A stretch of DNA of 64,000 nt from Jacaranda mimosifolia (lineage: Eukaryota; Streptophyta; Magnoliopsida; Lamiales; Bignoniaceae), in assembly GCA_018894105.1 (NCBI GenBank), contig CM032121.1, positions 34,390,230 to 34,454,229 on the forward strand. Reading direction: 5' to 3'. Shown here one piece after another: positions 23,229-35,349 of the stretch (position 1 is the stretch's first letter; every line of letters begins with the position of its first letter). The position numbers were made by a program, and so were the translations under genes. The notes beneath the pieces were generated by a model. It ran no database searches. It was not told where the DNA came from and saw only the letters and a program-made list of their open reading frames with translations.

Positions 23229-24402
23229 TATTAATGTCCCACAACAGTAAAATAAATGAGTTGTTGTCTCTATATATGATTTTGGATAATTCTCATTTCT
23301 TGAATTAGTTTTTGGGTTGAGTTAGACCCAATGTCCATTTTTTAACATAGGGTTGTCAACGAGGTGGATTTAGATTGAATCTTCCGTAACTGAATCCGAT
23401 TATCAAAACCCATATCCGAATCCGACTCGAAATTCTATAGGATCTTTGTTAGTGAGTACCATATTTAAATTCGATGGATATTCGAAATCCGATTAAAAAA
23501 TCCAACCCAATTTTTTTTTCTCTTGTTTTCCTTTTGAATTTTATAAAAATATTGTATTTATAAAGTGAATATATGTCATATTTGAATTTTTAACAACTTT
23601 TTATTATATAGTAGTCCAAAAGTTAAATATTTGAATACTAAAGTCCTATTTCACATTTAACAAATTTGTATTATATATTAGTTCAAAAGTTAAATATTTG
23701 AATACTAAAGTCCTATTTCACATTTAACAAATTTTTATTATATATTAGTCCAACAGTTAAATATTTCAATACTAAATTCCTATTTCACATTATATTAATG
23801 CATAGATGAACTATTATATGTTATTATATTTGATATTTTATCAATATCCTTCTTATTATTTAGGTTAAAAACTCAATTTAATAGTATAATATCGAGGATA
23901 ATATAGATTTTATTTTAAAATTTTTGTTAATATTATATATAAGAGTATTAATTTAATGAAAAACATTAAAGTTCGAATTTGAATCTTTAATGGATTGAAT
24001 TGTTTAATTTCATATCTGATCCACTTATTTTTTATTACAAGTATTCATAATAAGATCTGATCCATTAGATATTTTAATCGAATAAAAATTCTAAAATTCG
24101 AATCGAACTCAAATCAGATTTGGATTAAAATCTGATCCATTGGTAAGGCCTACTTTAACATGGTATCAGATCCACCAATTCTTGATATTGGGCTACCCAA
24201 TATTGTTGGGCCACCCATTTTATATTATTCCACGCTTCAAATGTTTATTCCTGGAATCCTGGGCATGTGAGGGGTGTGTTAGTGTCTCATATTAGTGAAA
24301 TAAATGAGTTGTGGTTTCTATATATGGTTTTGGGCAATCCTCACCTCTTGAGTCTTGAACTAGCTTTTGGGATGAGTTAGGTTCAAGGTTCATTCTTTAA
24401 CG
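23229..24402 (+). mobile_element. TRIM-type miniature LTR retrotransposon, interrupted
   Basis: Two short terminal repeats, 23229-23347 and 24277-24402, share AAATAAATGAGTTGT-GT, CTATATATG-TTTTGG and GGTTGAGTTAG-type blocks and end in TTTAAC. Directly after the first lies TGGTATCAGATCC (24161-24173), a match to the initiator-Met primer site TGGTATCAGAGCC. The internal part is only about 115 bp, non-coding, and ends in a purine-rich GTGAGGGG. A hAT element (23348-24152) has landed at the end of the first repeat. Size and layout fit TRIMs. Confidence 0.75.
23348..24152. mobile_element. hAT-type element, sister of 9702-21261
   Basis: The ends are TAGGGTTGTCAACGAGG and CCATTGGTAAGGCCTA, with duplications TTTTAACA (23340-23347) and CTTTAACA (24153-24160), 7 of 8 identical. 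It aligns along its length with the interrupted element to the left, including GTATTTATAAAGTGAATATA. A 68-bp internal unit (ATTATATATTAGT-CAA-AGTT) is present three times near 23600, 23670 and 23737, where the sister has one. Confidence 0.85.
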
Positions 24403-26749
24403 AAGAACGCCAAAATTTGTTATAAAAAACTCCTGAAAACATTAAAAAAAGGGTAAAATAATAAATAAATACCCAGCATCAATTTGAAAATTATCAATCT
24501 AAATAAAATGATAAAAATCAAATATAAAATAATTAGAATATTTAGAAAACAAAATAATACCTCAAATGGGAAAAATAATTCATTCCATATTTTCCACATA
24601 ATATGTGATGAACTAAATGAAGAGCATATTAATTATTAAAATATAAAGCAGTATTGTTTCAGCAGTTAGTGAATTGTCTTGTTTATTCCTTTGTTAAAAG
24701 TAAAAATAGATGTTTCTATCAATTTCTGGAGTGAAATCATCAACTCCCAATGAAAATGTCCTCTTTTCTAGTTAGGTTTCTGGAAAAAAGTAACACATTT
24801 TGGCCCCATTGTTTCGGCAAAATACAGTGGTATTAAAGTTTTTTAGCGTAAAATTTGATATTAATTTTATGTATGTAACATGAATAAATAATATGAAATG
24901 TAAAATAAAGTATCAAATAAAATAAAAAAAAATATTAAAATGAAATACTAGACAAATGATAGAATTTACTAGAGAATATATTAAAGATGAAGATGCCAAT
25001 AAAAACGATTGAATAGAAATGCTTGATTTTTTTTATATGATTCTAACGCTGATTTGACGGGCAATTTTCTTTGCGATTATTCTCATGTAATGTAATTTTT
25101 TGTATGTAATTAGAATATATAGACGAAACTATATAAGTTTAGATGCGTTTGGGCATATTATCTATTGGCATATGTCCGATGGTCCAACTATTACTTTATT
25201 TGTTCTTTTTCCTTTTATAGTTTCTTACTCTAAACAAACAAATGTTTAAACTTCGATTTTCTTTAAGAAACAATACCAATGTTTTGTTTGGACTTAGAAA
25301 GTATTGTTTTAATTTTTTTTGCTAAAATTTAAATTCCAAACATGGGGTCCAAGTTAAAATAATACAACTTCTTACTTTATTTTTGGATACAATTTTATTT
25401 CTTTTTTACCACTAAAATTTATATATATATATATAGACACGCGCGCACATACAGATAGATGTAGATGTATATATTGTGGGAATGTAGTGATTGAACCTAG
25501 TATAATCCCATTTTATTTTTTGTCCTGTACTATTTTTTTACTGTTAAGCACCAATTATCTCTCAAAATGCAACAACCACTTTCATCAAGATATAACATTA
25601 ATACAAATTCTTGGATCCAACAAACTAAGAGTATATTAAATTCTTTTCTCAATACTAGAACTAAGAGTCGTAGAATGCTATAAATATTGAATGTATTTGA
25701 TGCAGATTGATCATTTATGAAACGACCAAGCCAAAAGCAGCCCAAAAATGGCCTTCTATAGTTGTTGGAAGGTATTTTGTGAACAAAAATGACTATAAAA
25801 AAATTCCCTTAAAATTACATGTCTTTACGAAAATAGCAAATTGAATAGATATGTCTATTAGCACGATTTGTCCCAAAGGTCACAAGTGTTGGCGAAAGTT
25901 TGCTAACAAATAATCACGGCTTTTTTTAGAACTTTTCATACAATCGTGTCTCCTTTTTAATTTGCAATTGAGATTGATGACTTTTACCTTCCTACCTTTT
26001 CATTTTAATAATTAACTTGTTTAACTGTTCTAGCTACCTTTACAGTAGTTTCTCATTCATACCCAGAATTAGTTTTTAGTTGATGAATTTCATTTTTACA
26101 ATAACCTAAAATACATCTATTAAACAATCTATTTAATTAAATGGTCAAATTTTGATCCATATAAATTTTCATCCTACATATATATGCACACACACACACA
26201 CATGTATATATGTATATGTATGCATTCTCAATATTTGAAATAATTATACACGACGTCCTGAAGCGTGACTCACTATGGCCTCAATCCTAATTGGTGAAGA
26301 ATGCCACACGAATTAGGGAAAGAAAAATTCAATCGAATAGTCCATCATCAATATGAAAATATGGGTATTTAAGGGAGAGAGATCCTGAAAAAATTAATCT
26401 TCACTTTCTATTTCAAATTGTTGCAAGATCTGCAACAGCCCTTCAAAAGGAGCGCATTGTAGAGGCAAATTAAATAGTAAAAGTGACTATTTTTTTACTT
26501 GCATAGAATGCTTGGACGAGGATTGAGATTCCTTGAATTTGACTCCAGAATTTCTTTCAAGTTAAAAAGAAAAAAATAATAATAATAAGTGATGAATTTT
26601 TTAGTTTTTTTCCTTTCATACAATGTGGGATGAAATTTGAGATTAATTGAATTTGACTTTAGAATCTCTCTTAAATAAAAAAAAAAATAATAATAATATC
26701 ACTTCAATCAATTTAATGGTAACTGATGACCAAAATTAATATGATAGAT
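24403..26749. other. Intergenic part of KIN segment copy 2
   Basis: No gene seen. The stretch aligns with the other segment copies, for example 25480-25790 with 41440-41700 (CTCAATACTAGAACTAA) and the GGCATATGTCCGATGGTCC block near 25178. Short (AT)n and (CA)n runs lie near 25420 and 26188. Confidence 0.55.
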
Positions 26750-27158
26750 TCACTTATTCATCCCGGTAGAATTCTTGACTGCATCAGCAGCTCCTTGTGC
26801 CTTAGCCATCATCTGCTGACCAGTCTACAGAAAATTTCACATACACAATATTTCATCAATTCATATATAATATATAGTTGATCTCAAGGCAAAATTCAGA
26901 AATTAGTACAATTAATTATTGCTATTTTTCTTGGCGGAAATTTTCGAACCTCCTGGATCGATTCCTTGGCAGATTGAGCAGTGTTGCTAATCTTGTCCAT
27001 CATCTGGCTAGCCTTCTCCTGAAAAATAAAGCCAAAAAAATAATTTAATCAGTAATGGATTCAACAATTAATTATAAAATTAAATAATTAATTTATGATC
27101 TCACCTGAGCTTGGCCCTTGGCCTCACCGGCATGGTAATTGGCTTTAGCAGAATCCAT
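26750..27158 (-). CDS. KIN/COR6.6-like stress protein (gene B)
   Basis: Exons are 27158-27105, 27018-26950 and 26824-26750 on the minus strand, 54, 69 and 75 bp, joined in phase 0 by GT-AG introns. The 65-residue product starts MDSAKANYHAGEAKGQAQ, has EKASQMMDKISNTAQ in the middle and ends VKNSTGMNK. It differs from gene A in only a few residues (I for V near KES-QE, T for A at the exon 3 start, A for S in GA-DAV). Exon lengths are exact and all frames are open, so it looks functional. An ATATATA TATA candidate lies at 27279-27285. Role as for the KIN1/KIN2 family: hydrophilic, stress-induced, cytosolic or nuclear by analogy. Confidence 0.9.
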
Positions 27159-28748
27159 CTTTGTCCTAATTGGTTTATATATATCTTTGGGGGAATAACT
27201 TTTTATAAACTAAAGTAAGATTATAGGCAAGTTTAAGTAAACCAATGTTTTAAGATTTTGTGGGCAATAAAGTTTGAAATATATAGCTTGCTCTACCCCA
27301 AATTCTCTACTTTAAATGTGACTAAATGAGGTCACAAACATAACTTACCCCTATAATTAAGGATCAAAAACCTCGGCCGATGGACATGGAAAATTTTTGA
27401 TAAATTAATTAATTTGTTACTGTTATATATAGCTGGAATTTAATTCCAGAATATTAATTTTACCATGTAATTGACTTGAATTTGATTTGTAAATGTTTAT
27501 TTTATATTTTATATTTTAATTTTTATTTCATTTTTATTTAATCTTTGAATATATGTTAAAAATATGTTATGCAAAATTATTTTTTTAAAATAATTACTAA
27601 ACTTAATATTTATTATAATGTAAAATATAAGATGAAATATTAAAAAAGACTGTAAGTATGGGCAAATTACAAAAATAGAATCGTAAGTAAAGTCATATCG
27701 CAAAAGAAGACCGAAATTAAGGCAATAACAAATAGGACCATAACTATATAAAAAAAGAAAAAAAAAGACAAAGCTCATTGAAAGGTACAATCAATATACC
27801 GAAAAACACAATCAATACTGGAATATTTTTGTGTCGCGCTAGAATATTCATTAAATTAGAGACATTATCGTTAAAGTTTGTTCGCTACTCCATTCCTACG
27901 TTAAAGCAACATTACCTCAGTGCAAACGTGTGCCATCCCACGAAAGGCGTAATTGCTGTCTAAATATGGACATGAGAAAAGTTTCATCAGATTATCCACA
28001 AGATAAGGATTTTGATGTAACTCAAAGTTGGAATCTACTTTACTCAACTAAAATTAATTTCCTTATACAGCAATAGTAAGGAGTAGGGCTTTTTATGTGG
28101 ATTGGATGTGATCATTTTGAAATTGGTAGATCGACATTTGGATCATCAGTTATCTCAACAAGCTACATAAACTTAATATAATAAGACCACCTCAATAATC
28201 TATTATAAACAAGCTCAATTGCATAAATTAAAGCATATTTTTCATTAATGTTATTTTTTTGACCCCTCAATCTCGCTACCTTTACTCACGAGCTCTTATT
28301 TAGTTGTTCTACAGCTTGCTAGTTAGTTTGTAGGCGCTTTTTTTTTTTCCCCTTAATATTTTTTATATTCTTTTTTATTTTTTAAATACTTTGTCTATAT
28401 TACTAAATATTTATTGTATATTAGCAATTTAATATTTATTTAATTTTAAAATTATTCGGACAAGTCATTAATTATATTTGATCTCGAACTTAAATTTTTT
28501 TAATCCTTATTTCAAGTTCCAGCTTAAACTCGATTTGCTTACACCCTTTTAACAGAAATTTTTGTGTAGAATATTATTTTAAATTTTGATACAATGGTGT
28601 TCTCTGAGAGCAAGTAATGGCAACATCAATTATTGAAAGGAAGTCACAAAATGAAAATATCCTCTTTTGCAGATAGATTTCTTAGAAAAAGAATAGTTTA
28701 ATGCGTTGGGTTTCTCAATAAGCCTCCGAGCTTGGGTGAATATGCTTA
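27159..28748. other. Promoter of gene B and start of segment copy 3
   Basis: The first 300 bp carry the upstream sequence conserved with genes A and C (ATATATAGCTT, GTGACTAAATGAGGTCACAA, CCCCTATAATTAAGGATC). A junction between segment copies falls around 27930, where GTGCCATCCCACGAAAGG resembles 39443. No other gene was seen. Confidence 0.5.
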
Positions 28749-29136
28749 GAGGGTGTTTGGGTGAGCTTGTTAGCTCCCCAAAATATCTTATAAAATGTTT
28801 AAAAATTTATAAAATAATAAAAAGTGTGTGGTAATTTTTATTTAAGAAAAAACCTATAAGATCTTAAAATAAGATATTAGAAATTTATAAACTCTTTTAA
28901 AAAAAAGTAAGAAAACCCTAACTTATTTCAAAAATCTTAACAAGCGCCTTATTTTTAACCATTTTAATAACAAATTTGTCATTACTAATATTTTATAAGC
29001 TCCAAAATCTTGTTTTATCTAAATACTTTAACAACCTATTTTAAAAATAAGATATAGTATCTTATAAACTTCAAAAATATTTTATAAGATGTAGGAGCTT
29101 ATAAGACGTTTTAAATAAATTTAATCAAACACCCTC
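28749..29136. mobile_element. PIF/Harbinger-like MITE with TTA duplication
   Basis: Inverted ends GAGGGTGTTTGGGTGAGC and TTTAATCAAACACCCTC have TTA on each side (28746-28748, 29137-29139). The inside repeats TCTTATAAG and AGCTCC motifs on both strands. It is non-coding and 388 bp. Related, more decayed copies lie near 47675, 53328, 58700 and 59345. Confidence 0.8.
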
Positions 29137-30262
29137 TTAATTGTGAGCGTAATCAAGAATAGGCAAACTTTTTTATAGAATTAAAGGGCGTACAAAGATG
29201 AAACTCAATTATATTGTTAGTGCCCAAATATATAAAAACATATGTGGATCATGGAAGAAAATAAGAATTTTTTTTTATAAAAAATGGTATTTTTTCATAT
29301 TTTGATGATATTTTTGGTTGGATTTCAGCTCCACATCTAAATTATTGAACTCGATAGTTATGTCTTTTGTTAGGCATTCAAGCTGGGGAATGTCATAGAT
29401 GTGAATCCACTTTGTATATCTATTGGATGTATTAGTTAGGTGGACATGTCATGTAAGCTATGTGATCTTTATTTATTTTAGTTGCTAGAAAATATATTAA
29501 AGATGAAGATGCCAATACAATGGATACGATAAAAAGGCTTGATTTTTAATATTATTCTAATGCTGATTTGGCAAGCAATTAATATTGTAATTATTCTCAA
29601 GTAAATGGATCTAATTGTATGTAATCAGAATAGATGGAGATGTGTAAGTGCTGATCTATTTCGGGCATATTATCTATTGGCATATGCCTTTGGCAACAAC
29701 AACTGTTTATTTGTTTGTTCTTTCTCCTTTAGTTTCTTTTTCTAAATAAATCAATCTTTGGGCTTCGATTTTTTTTCTAAAAGATATTAACATTATGTTT
29801 AGATCAAGAAAATATTTTTTAATTTTTTTCACTAAAATTCAAATTTCCAACATACATCCAAGTTCAAATAATATAATTTTATATTTTATTTTTGGATGCA
29901 TTTTTTTTCCCCTTTCAACTCACCAACATTTATGATGCAAACTTAACACAAATTCGGGTATTGTTATTTGCACACCAAAACTTGTTATTCACTCTCCAAT
30001 TGATTTTTAGCCTATAGAAATTGACCATTATATTCTTTTATTTTCGAGATATCATTTAATTTAAATTGCTGAACAATTTTGCCCTTAGTTTACTATTCTT
30101 TGTCTTATTAAATATAATTTTGATTCATTCCATATCAAACTTGATAAAGTACATAAAAATGAATAGATTATTTCATTTCTAAATTCAATCATCTCACTGA
30201 AGACATGACTTTGAACTTCAATAGAAAAATAATAGCATCACACAAAACATTATATTTTCACA

Positions 30263-30715
30263 CACTACAAGAGAGAGATAAATTTGTGACAAAATAGTAA
30301 GCAACAATGTAAAAGTTGTCACTAATTATGTATATTAAGTGACAAAAGTTTTAGTTTTGTCACCTTAATGATTTTTACAAACTAAATAGTGACAAAAATA
30401 GCATTTAAGTTGTCACCATAGATAATTAGTGACACACCTATAGTAACAATAAAAATTTTGTCACAAATTATAGTGACAATTTTTATTGTCACTAGGTTAT
30501 CACTATAGGGGTGTCGCTAATTGTTAATGGTGACAACTCAAAATATTATTTTTTGTCACTATTGAATCATATTATGATAAAATAAAAATTATTGTCACTT
30601 AAAAATTATTATTAGTGACAAGATAAAAGTTGTTGTCACTTAATACATGTTATTAGTGACAACTTTTACTTTGTCACTTATTATTTTGTCACTAATATTA
30701 TATTTTTTGGTAGTG
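30263..30715. mobile_element. CACTA-type non-autonomous element
   Basis: It starts CACTACAAGAG and ends TTTTTTGGTAGTG, with a 3-bp duplication ACA on each side (30260-30262, 30716-30718). Many GTGACAA/TTGTCAC motifs on both strands fill the element, as in the subterminal transposase-binding repeats of En/Spm elements, and give it a strongly self-complementary structure. Non-coding, 453 bp. Confidence 0.85.
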
Positions 30716-30821
30716 ACACTCCAAATGTGGGTCTTGTTTTACTTTATAAAGACTGTTGTGTAAAGTTATTTCAATAAAAAAAATGAAATAAAGGAAGAAA
30801 ACAATAGCACATCTTGTTATT

Positions 30822-31485
30822 TAGACTTGGCAAAAAATCATCCATACCATGGGTACCAAAAAAAATGCGGATAATAGACTTAATTTTTTCCACCCAATAG
30901 AATACATGTAATTTTACCCACCACCTAACTACTTGCCACTTTTTGACCCAACCCATGAGTAACCTATGAACAATAATATATATTAAATTTTTCTCTAATT
31001 CTCATAAATAATTTGGAAGATATAATATTTTTCTAATATAACAACAATGTTTAAGTGGTATTTAAATTTTTAATTCAAAATTTTTTGAACATATAATGAG
31101 ATTTAAATTTGAACTTCGAAATATAATATAGCTTAAAGTCGATAGATGTTTAAACATTTAAGTTGCACTTTTCAGACTAAAATACTTGATATACTTTAAG
31201 TGTAATATTTAAAATTTGTAGCCTCTTTTATTAGTTATATTTAAGTAATATTTGAATAATATTATGTAAATTGAAATATATATATTAATTTACCTTCAAG
31301 TATATATATATATATATATATAAAAGTATTGGTACATGTGGATTACCCATCACCCATAGTCATGGGTAATGTGTCAACTCTCTTGTTTTCAATAAAAAAA
31401 TGGATAATTTTACCTATGGGTAAATTTACCCAACCCATCATTACCTATTTTTGGTTTACGCACGGATATCCATTTGCCAAGTCTA
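30822..31485. mobile_element. hAT-type MITE with perfect 8-bp duplication
   Basis: The ends are TAGACTTGGCAAAAAATCATCC and GGATATCCATTTGCCAAGTCTA, bracketed by TTGTTATT at 30814-30821 and 31486-31493. The interior has TACCCA/TGGGTA motifs in both orientations and an (AT)n run near 31301-31322. 664 bp, non-coding. Confidence 0.9.
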
Positions 31486-32187
31486 TTGTTATTTCATATT
31501 AAATTGGACAAGTTGAGGTGAAATGTTTTTATGAGTAATAAAGTTGAAAGTGATAATTATTATATCAAAGGGCATATTTATTTTGCAAATTAATATAAAT
31601 AGATTTGAAAAATAAGTGGATATTTTGGTCAATAACCTAACACAAAAATTTAGAATGGAGTGTGAATAATAAATTCTAAATTTTGGAGTGCAAATAATAA
31701 TACCCCTAAATTTTTAATTGTGCAGGATTGTTTTATATATCTATGTATATAAGCATACATGTGTGTGTATATATTTTTTTCTCAATATTATTTGAAATAA
31801 TTATACACAACAACACAAGCCTCACTTACTATTGCCTAATCCTTGGTTCATAATGTGAGATGAATTGGGAAAAGAAATATTAAATCAAAATGAGCTCTTC
31901 AATAAAGAAAGTTTGGTAATTAAAGGAGAGATATTACTTTGATTAAACAAAGAAGAACTCAAATTCTTCTCTTTTTTCAAATCATTGCAAAATCTACAAC
32001 GTCCCTGCAAAAGGAGAATATCGTAGAGGCAAATTAAATGGTAAAAATATATGTATTTTTTTCCCCATACAAAAGGGACAAAATTAAGATTAACTAAGTT
32101 GACTTTAGAATCTCTCCATGTAAAGAAAAAAGTGATGCCACTTCGATCAACTTGATGCTAACTAGTAGTCCAGATCAATATCTAACT

Positions 32188-32608
32188 TCACTTGTTCGTT
32201 TCGGTAGAATTCTTAACAGCATCAACAGCTCCTTGTGCCTTAGCCATCATCTGCTGACCAGTCTGCAAAAATTTCATAATCACAGTATATCATCAATTCA
32301 TATATATAAATTCTGAAATTAGTACAAATTAATTGCTATATTTTTTGTTGGAAATTTTCGAACCTCCTGGATCGATTCCTTGACAGATTGAGTAGTGTTA
32401 CTAATCTTGTCCATCATCTGGCCAGACTTCTCCTGAAAAATATAGCCAAAAAAAAAAAAAAACAGAGAAAGAAAAAATGGTCAATTAAAACATTAATTTA
32501 ATTAATAATGGATTTAAAAATTAATTACAAAATTAAATAATTAATTAATGTCACCTGAGCTTGACCCTTTGCCTCACCGGCATGGTAATTGGCTTTAGCC
32601 GAATCCAT
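32188..32608 (-). CDS. KIN/COR6.6-like stress protein (gene C, diverged)
   Basis: Exons on the minus strand are 32608-32555, 32432-32364 and 32262-32188, again 54, 69 and 75 bp with GT-AG phase-0 introns. The 65-residue product starts MDSAKANYHAGEAKGQAQ, then EKSGQMMDKISNTTQSV, and ends VKNSTETNK. It departs most from the family: GQ for SQ, TTQSV for TAQSA, and TETNK for the normally invariant TGMNK. All frames are open. A G-run polymorphic tract lies just upstream (about 32628-32643), and a TATA candidate at 32732-32738. Likely expressed or only recently released from constraint; the sequence cannot decide. Confidence 0.85.
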
Positions 32609-33414
32609 CACTGGTTTATATATCTTTGGGGGGGGGGAGGGGGAGTTCTTACAAACTAAAGTAAGATTATTGGAAAGTTCTAATTACTAAACCAATGTGT
32701 TCTATGATTTCTTGTGGGCAAGCAAGTTGAAATATATAGCTTGTTGCGACCCGATTCTCCGCTTGAAAATATGGTTAAATAAGGTCAGAAGCATGAGTTA
32801 CCCCTATAATTAAGGATCTAAAATTTTCGCTGATGGACGTGGCAAAATTTCAATAAATTAGTTAATGGGGCACTTATTAAAAAGTACAAAAACCACTTTT
32901 CAAATTCATGTTCAGTCCCCACTTGAATTTTAATAGAATGAACTCCCTAGTTTTGTTAAAATTTTAGAGATCACTCCCTACCCACTTGATTTGGCAAAAA
33001 TACCCTTAAGTACAATATTTTTCACTCATTTTCCTCACTTCTTTTCTATCCACACAACCAAACACCATTTATCTCCATTCCCAAACACTAAACCCCACCT
33101 TCATCTTTCATCATCAGAAGAAAGAAAAAAAAAAAAAAGTCTAAGAAGCAAATTGAGCTTGACGGCGCGAACAAGGAACCCGACGACACCACCACCACTA
33201 GCGCGACCACTGCATTTCCACCTTCTTAATTTTTTTTCATCATTTTCTGGTTATTTTCTCGGTTTATTTTCATTCTTCCCAGTTTATTTTCTCAGTTATT
33301 ACCAGGTCATTCTCTCCATCTTGTATTTTTTTCTTAATCAGCAAAAAGAGTGTTTGCCGGAGATGTCGATATGAAGAAGGAGATGAATTTTGAAGAACTT
33401 AGGACTTATTGGAA

Positions 33415-34005
33415 TTGTAGTAGTATATAATCTGTTTATGTAAAGTATATTTTACAAGAAATTATAATACAAAATATTCAACCTTTCAGTACATTTTAAA
33501 AGAAATAGTAGTATATAATTTGTTTATCTAAAGTACATTTTACAAGTGATTGTAGTACAAAACGTTCAACCTTTCAATAAATATTATCTGAAACTGGTAG
33601 TATACAATTTGTTTATCTAAAGTACATTTTACAAGCAATTACAGTACAAAATATTCAACCTTTTAGTACACATTATCTAAAAGTAGTAGTATATAATCTG
33701 TTTATGTAAAGTATATTTTTCAAGTAATTGCAGTACAAAACATTCAACATTTCAGTACACATTACTAGAAGTGGTAGTATATAATCTGTTTATATAAAGT
33801 ATATTTTACAAGCAATTCTAGTACAAAATATTCAACTTTTTAGAATACATTAGTATAAGTGGTAATATATATGAAAAGTACATTTTACAACCAATTGTAG
33901 TACAAAATATTCAACATTTCAGTACACATTATCTAAAAGTAGGAGTATATAATCTATTTATGTAAAGTACATTTTACAAGAAATTGTAGCACAAAACATT
34001 CAAGT
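33415..34005. repeat. Left 88-bp satellite array (about 7 copies)
   Basis: The unit of about 87-88 bp contains AGTATATAATCTGTTTATGT, then AAAGTACATTTTACAAGCAA, then GTACAAAATATTCAACCTTT. Successive TTCAA landmarks fall near 33477, 33566, 33653, 33740, 33830, 33909 and 33998. Diverged copies. Confidence 0.85.
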
Positions 34006-34575
34006 TTTATACTTCAACCTAAAATTGTACTCTATTATTTAAGTTTTATACTTCAAGTGTTCTACTAATTGATTATCCAAAATTGTACTGCAATTGCTAG
34101 CGTCTTATACTTCAAGTGTTCTGGAATTGTACTTCTTTTTATATAAAATTGTACTTCATTTATCTGAATTGTACTTTATTTTATACTTCATTTTACATAA
34201 AATTGTACTCTATTATTGAATTTCTATACTTCAAGGGTTTTATTTATTAATTATCCAAAATTGTACTGCAATTACTAGAGTTTTATTCTTCAAGTATTCT
34301 AAAATTGTACTTCTTTTTATATAAAATTGTACTTCATTACCTAAAATTATACTTTATTTTACATAAAATTGTACTCTATTATTTAAGTTTTATACTTCAA
34401 GGATTCTACTAATTGATTATCCAAAATTGTACTGCAATTGATGGCGTCTTATACTTGAAATGTTTTGGAATTGTACTTCATTTTTTATAAAATTGTACTT
34501 CGTTTATCTGAAATTGCACTTCATTTTACCTAAAATTGTACTCTATTATTGAAGTTCTATACTTCAAGTGTTTTA
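34005..34575. repeat. Second repeat family inside the MULE-like element
   Basis: About three copies of a unit of roughly 180-200 bp with TTTTATACTTCAAGTGTTCT, TGATTATCCAAAATTGTACT and ATAAAATTGTACTTCATT. Units start near 34005, 34225 and 34385. No coding frame. Confidence 0.75.
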
Positions 34576-34762
34576 TTTATTGATTTAGCATGAAAATGTA
34601 GCATGTGCATGTTGTCCGAGATATCAGTGCTTTCAATAAGGGAGATTTATACTTGATTTCGGGATATATGTACTTCATTGCGGTAATTATGTACTAGATT
34701 TAGAGTGAAAAGGTAGCATGTGCATGTTGTCCGAGAGCATGAACAAATGTGTGAGATATTAC

Positions 34763-35346
34763 TAGGGGTTGGCGTTCGGATCGGGTAGGTCGGGTTCGGG
34801 TACCCAATTTTTTGGGTAGCAATTGTAGCTACCCAACACCGACCCGAAATTGTCGGGTACCCGACATGATTTTTTTTAAAAAAAATAATTTAAATATTAT
34901 CTAAAAAGTCTAAAAAGAAGAAAAAAAAAAAAAAGGAAAATGAACTTTGGCCTCTGTTAGACTAACAGAGGCAAAAGGCCAAAGCTTGGCCACTGTTAAG
35001 TGTTAACAGTGGCCAAATATTGGATATAATAAGCATTTAAATTATATATTTATGTATAATAAATATCTTTACATATATTATATATTGGATATATTGAGAT
35101 ATATATGTATTTTATATACAATACATATAAATATACTTATTATATATATTATATATAATATATATTTATTTATATATAAATTAAAATTGGGTACCCGAAC
35201 TACTCGATCGGGTAGGACTTCCTACACGATATTCGACCTGAAATTTCATTTGAGTAACGGGTACTCAATCCGCATTTTTTTTAAAATAAAAAACCCGACT
35301 CGATCGGGTCGGTACCCGAATTACTCGATCCGAACGCCCACCCTTA
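34763..35346. mobile_element. hAT-type MITE inside the MULE-like element
   Basis: The ends are TAGGGGTTGGCGTTCGGATC and GATCCGAACGCCCACCCTTA, with the perfect 8-bp duplication GATATTAC (34755-34762, 35347-35354). GGGTACCCGA motifs recur in both halves. Its target is a repeat unit whose empty version, GAGATATTACTTCAATAAGG, is seen at about 35475 and 35687. 584 bp, non-coding. Confidence 0.92.
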
Positions 35347-35349
35347 GAT

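Larger units (their letters stand above)
29956..31706. mobile_element. Non-autonomous DNA transposon with two nested insertions
   Basis: The left end GGGTATTGTTATTTGCACAC and a following TTATTCACTCTCC pair with the right end, GGAGTGTGAATAATAA then TTTGGAGTGCAAATAATAAT and ACCCC. Together these make an inverted repeat of about 45 bp. Inside sit a CACTA element (30263-30715) and a hAT element (30822-31485); without them about 630 bp remain. The target duplication is not clear (AAATT on both sides is possible), so the superfamily is open. Confidence 0.7.

Noticed and set aside
32991..33374. 127-codon plus-strand open frame near the left end of the MULE-like element
   Set aside because: Low-complexity Phe/Ser/His/Pro composition in a C/T-rich leader-like stretch, no domain and no partner; not supported as a gene.
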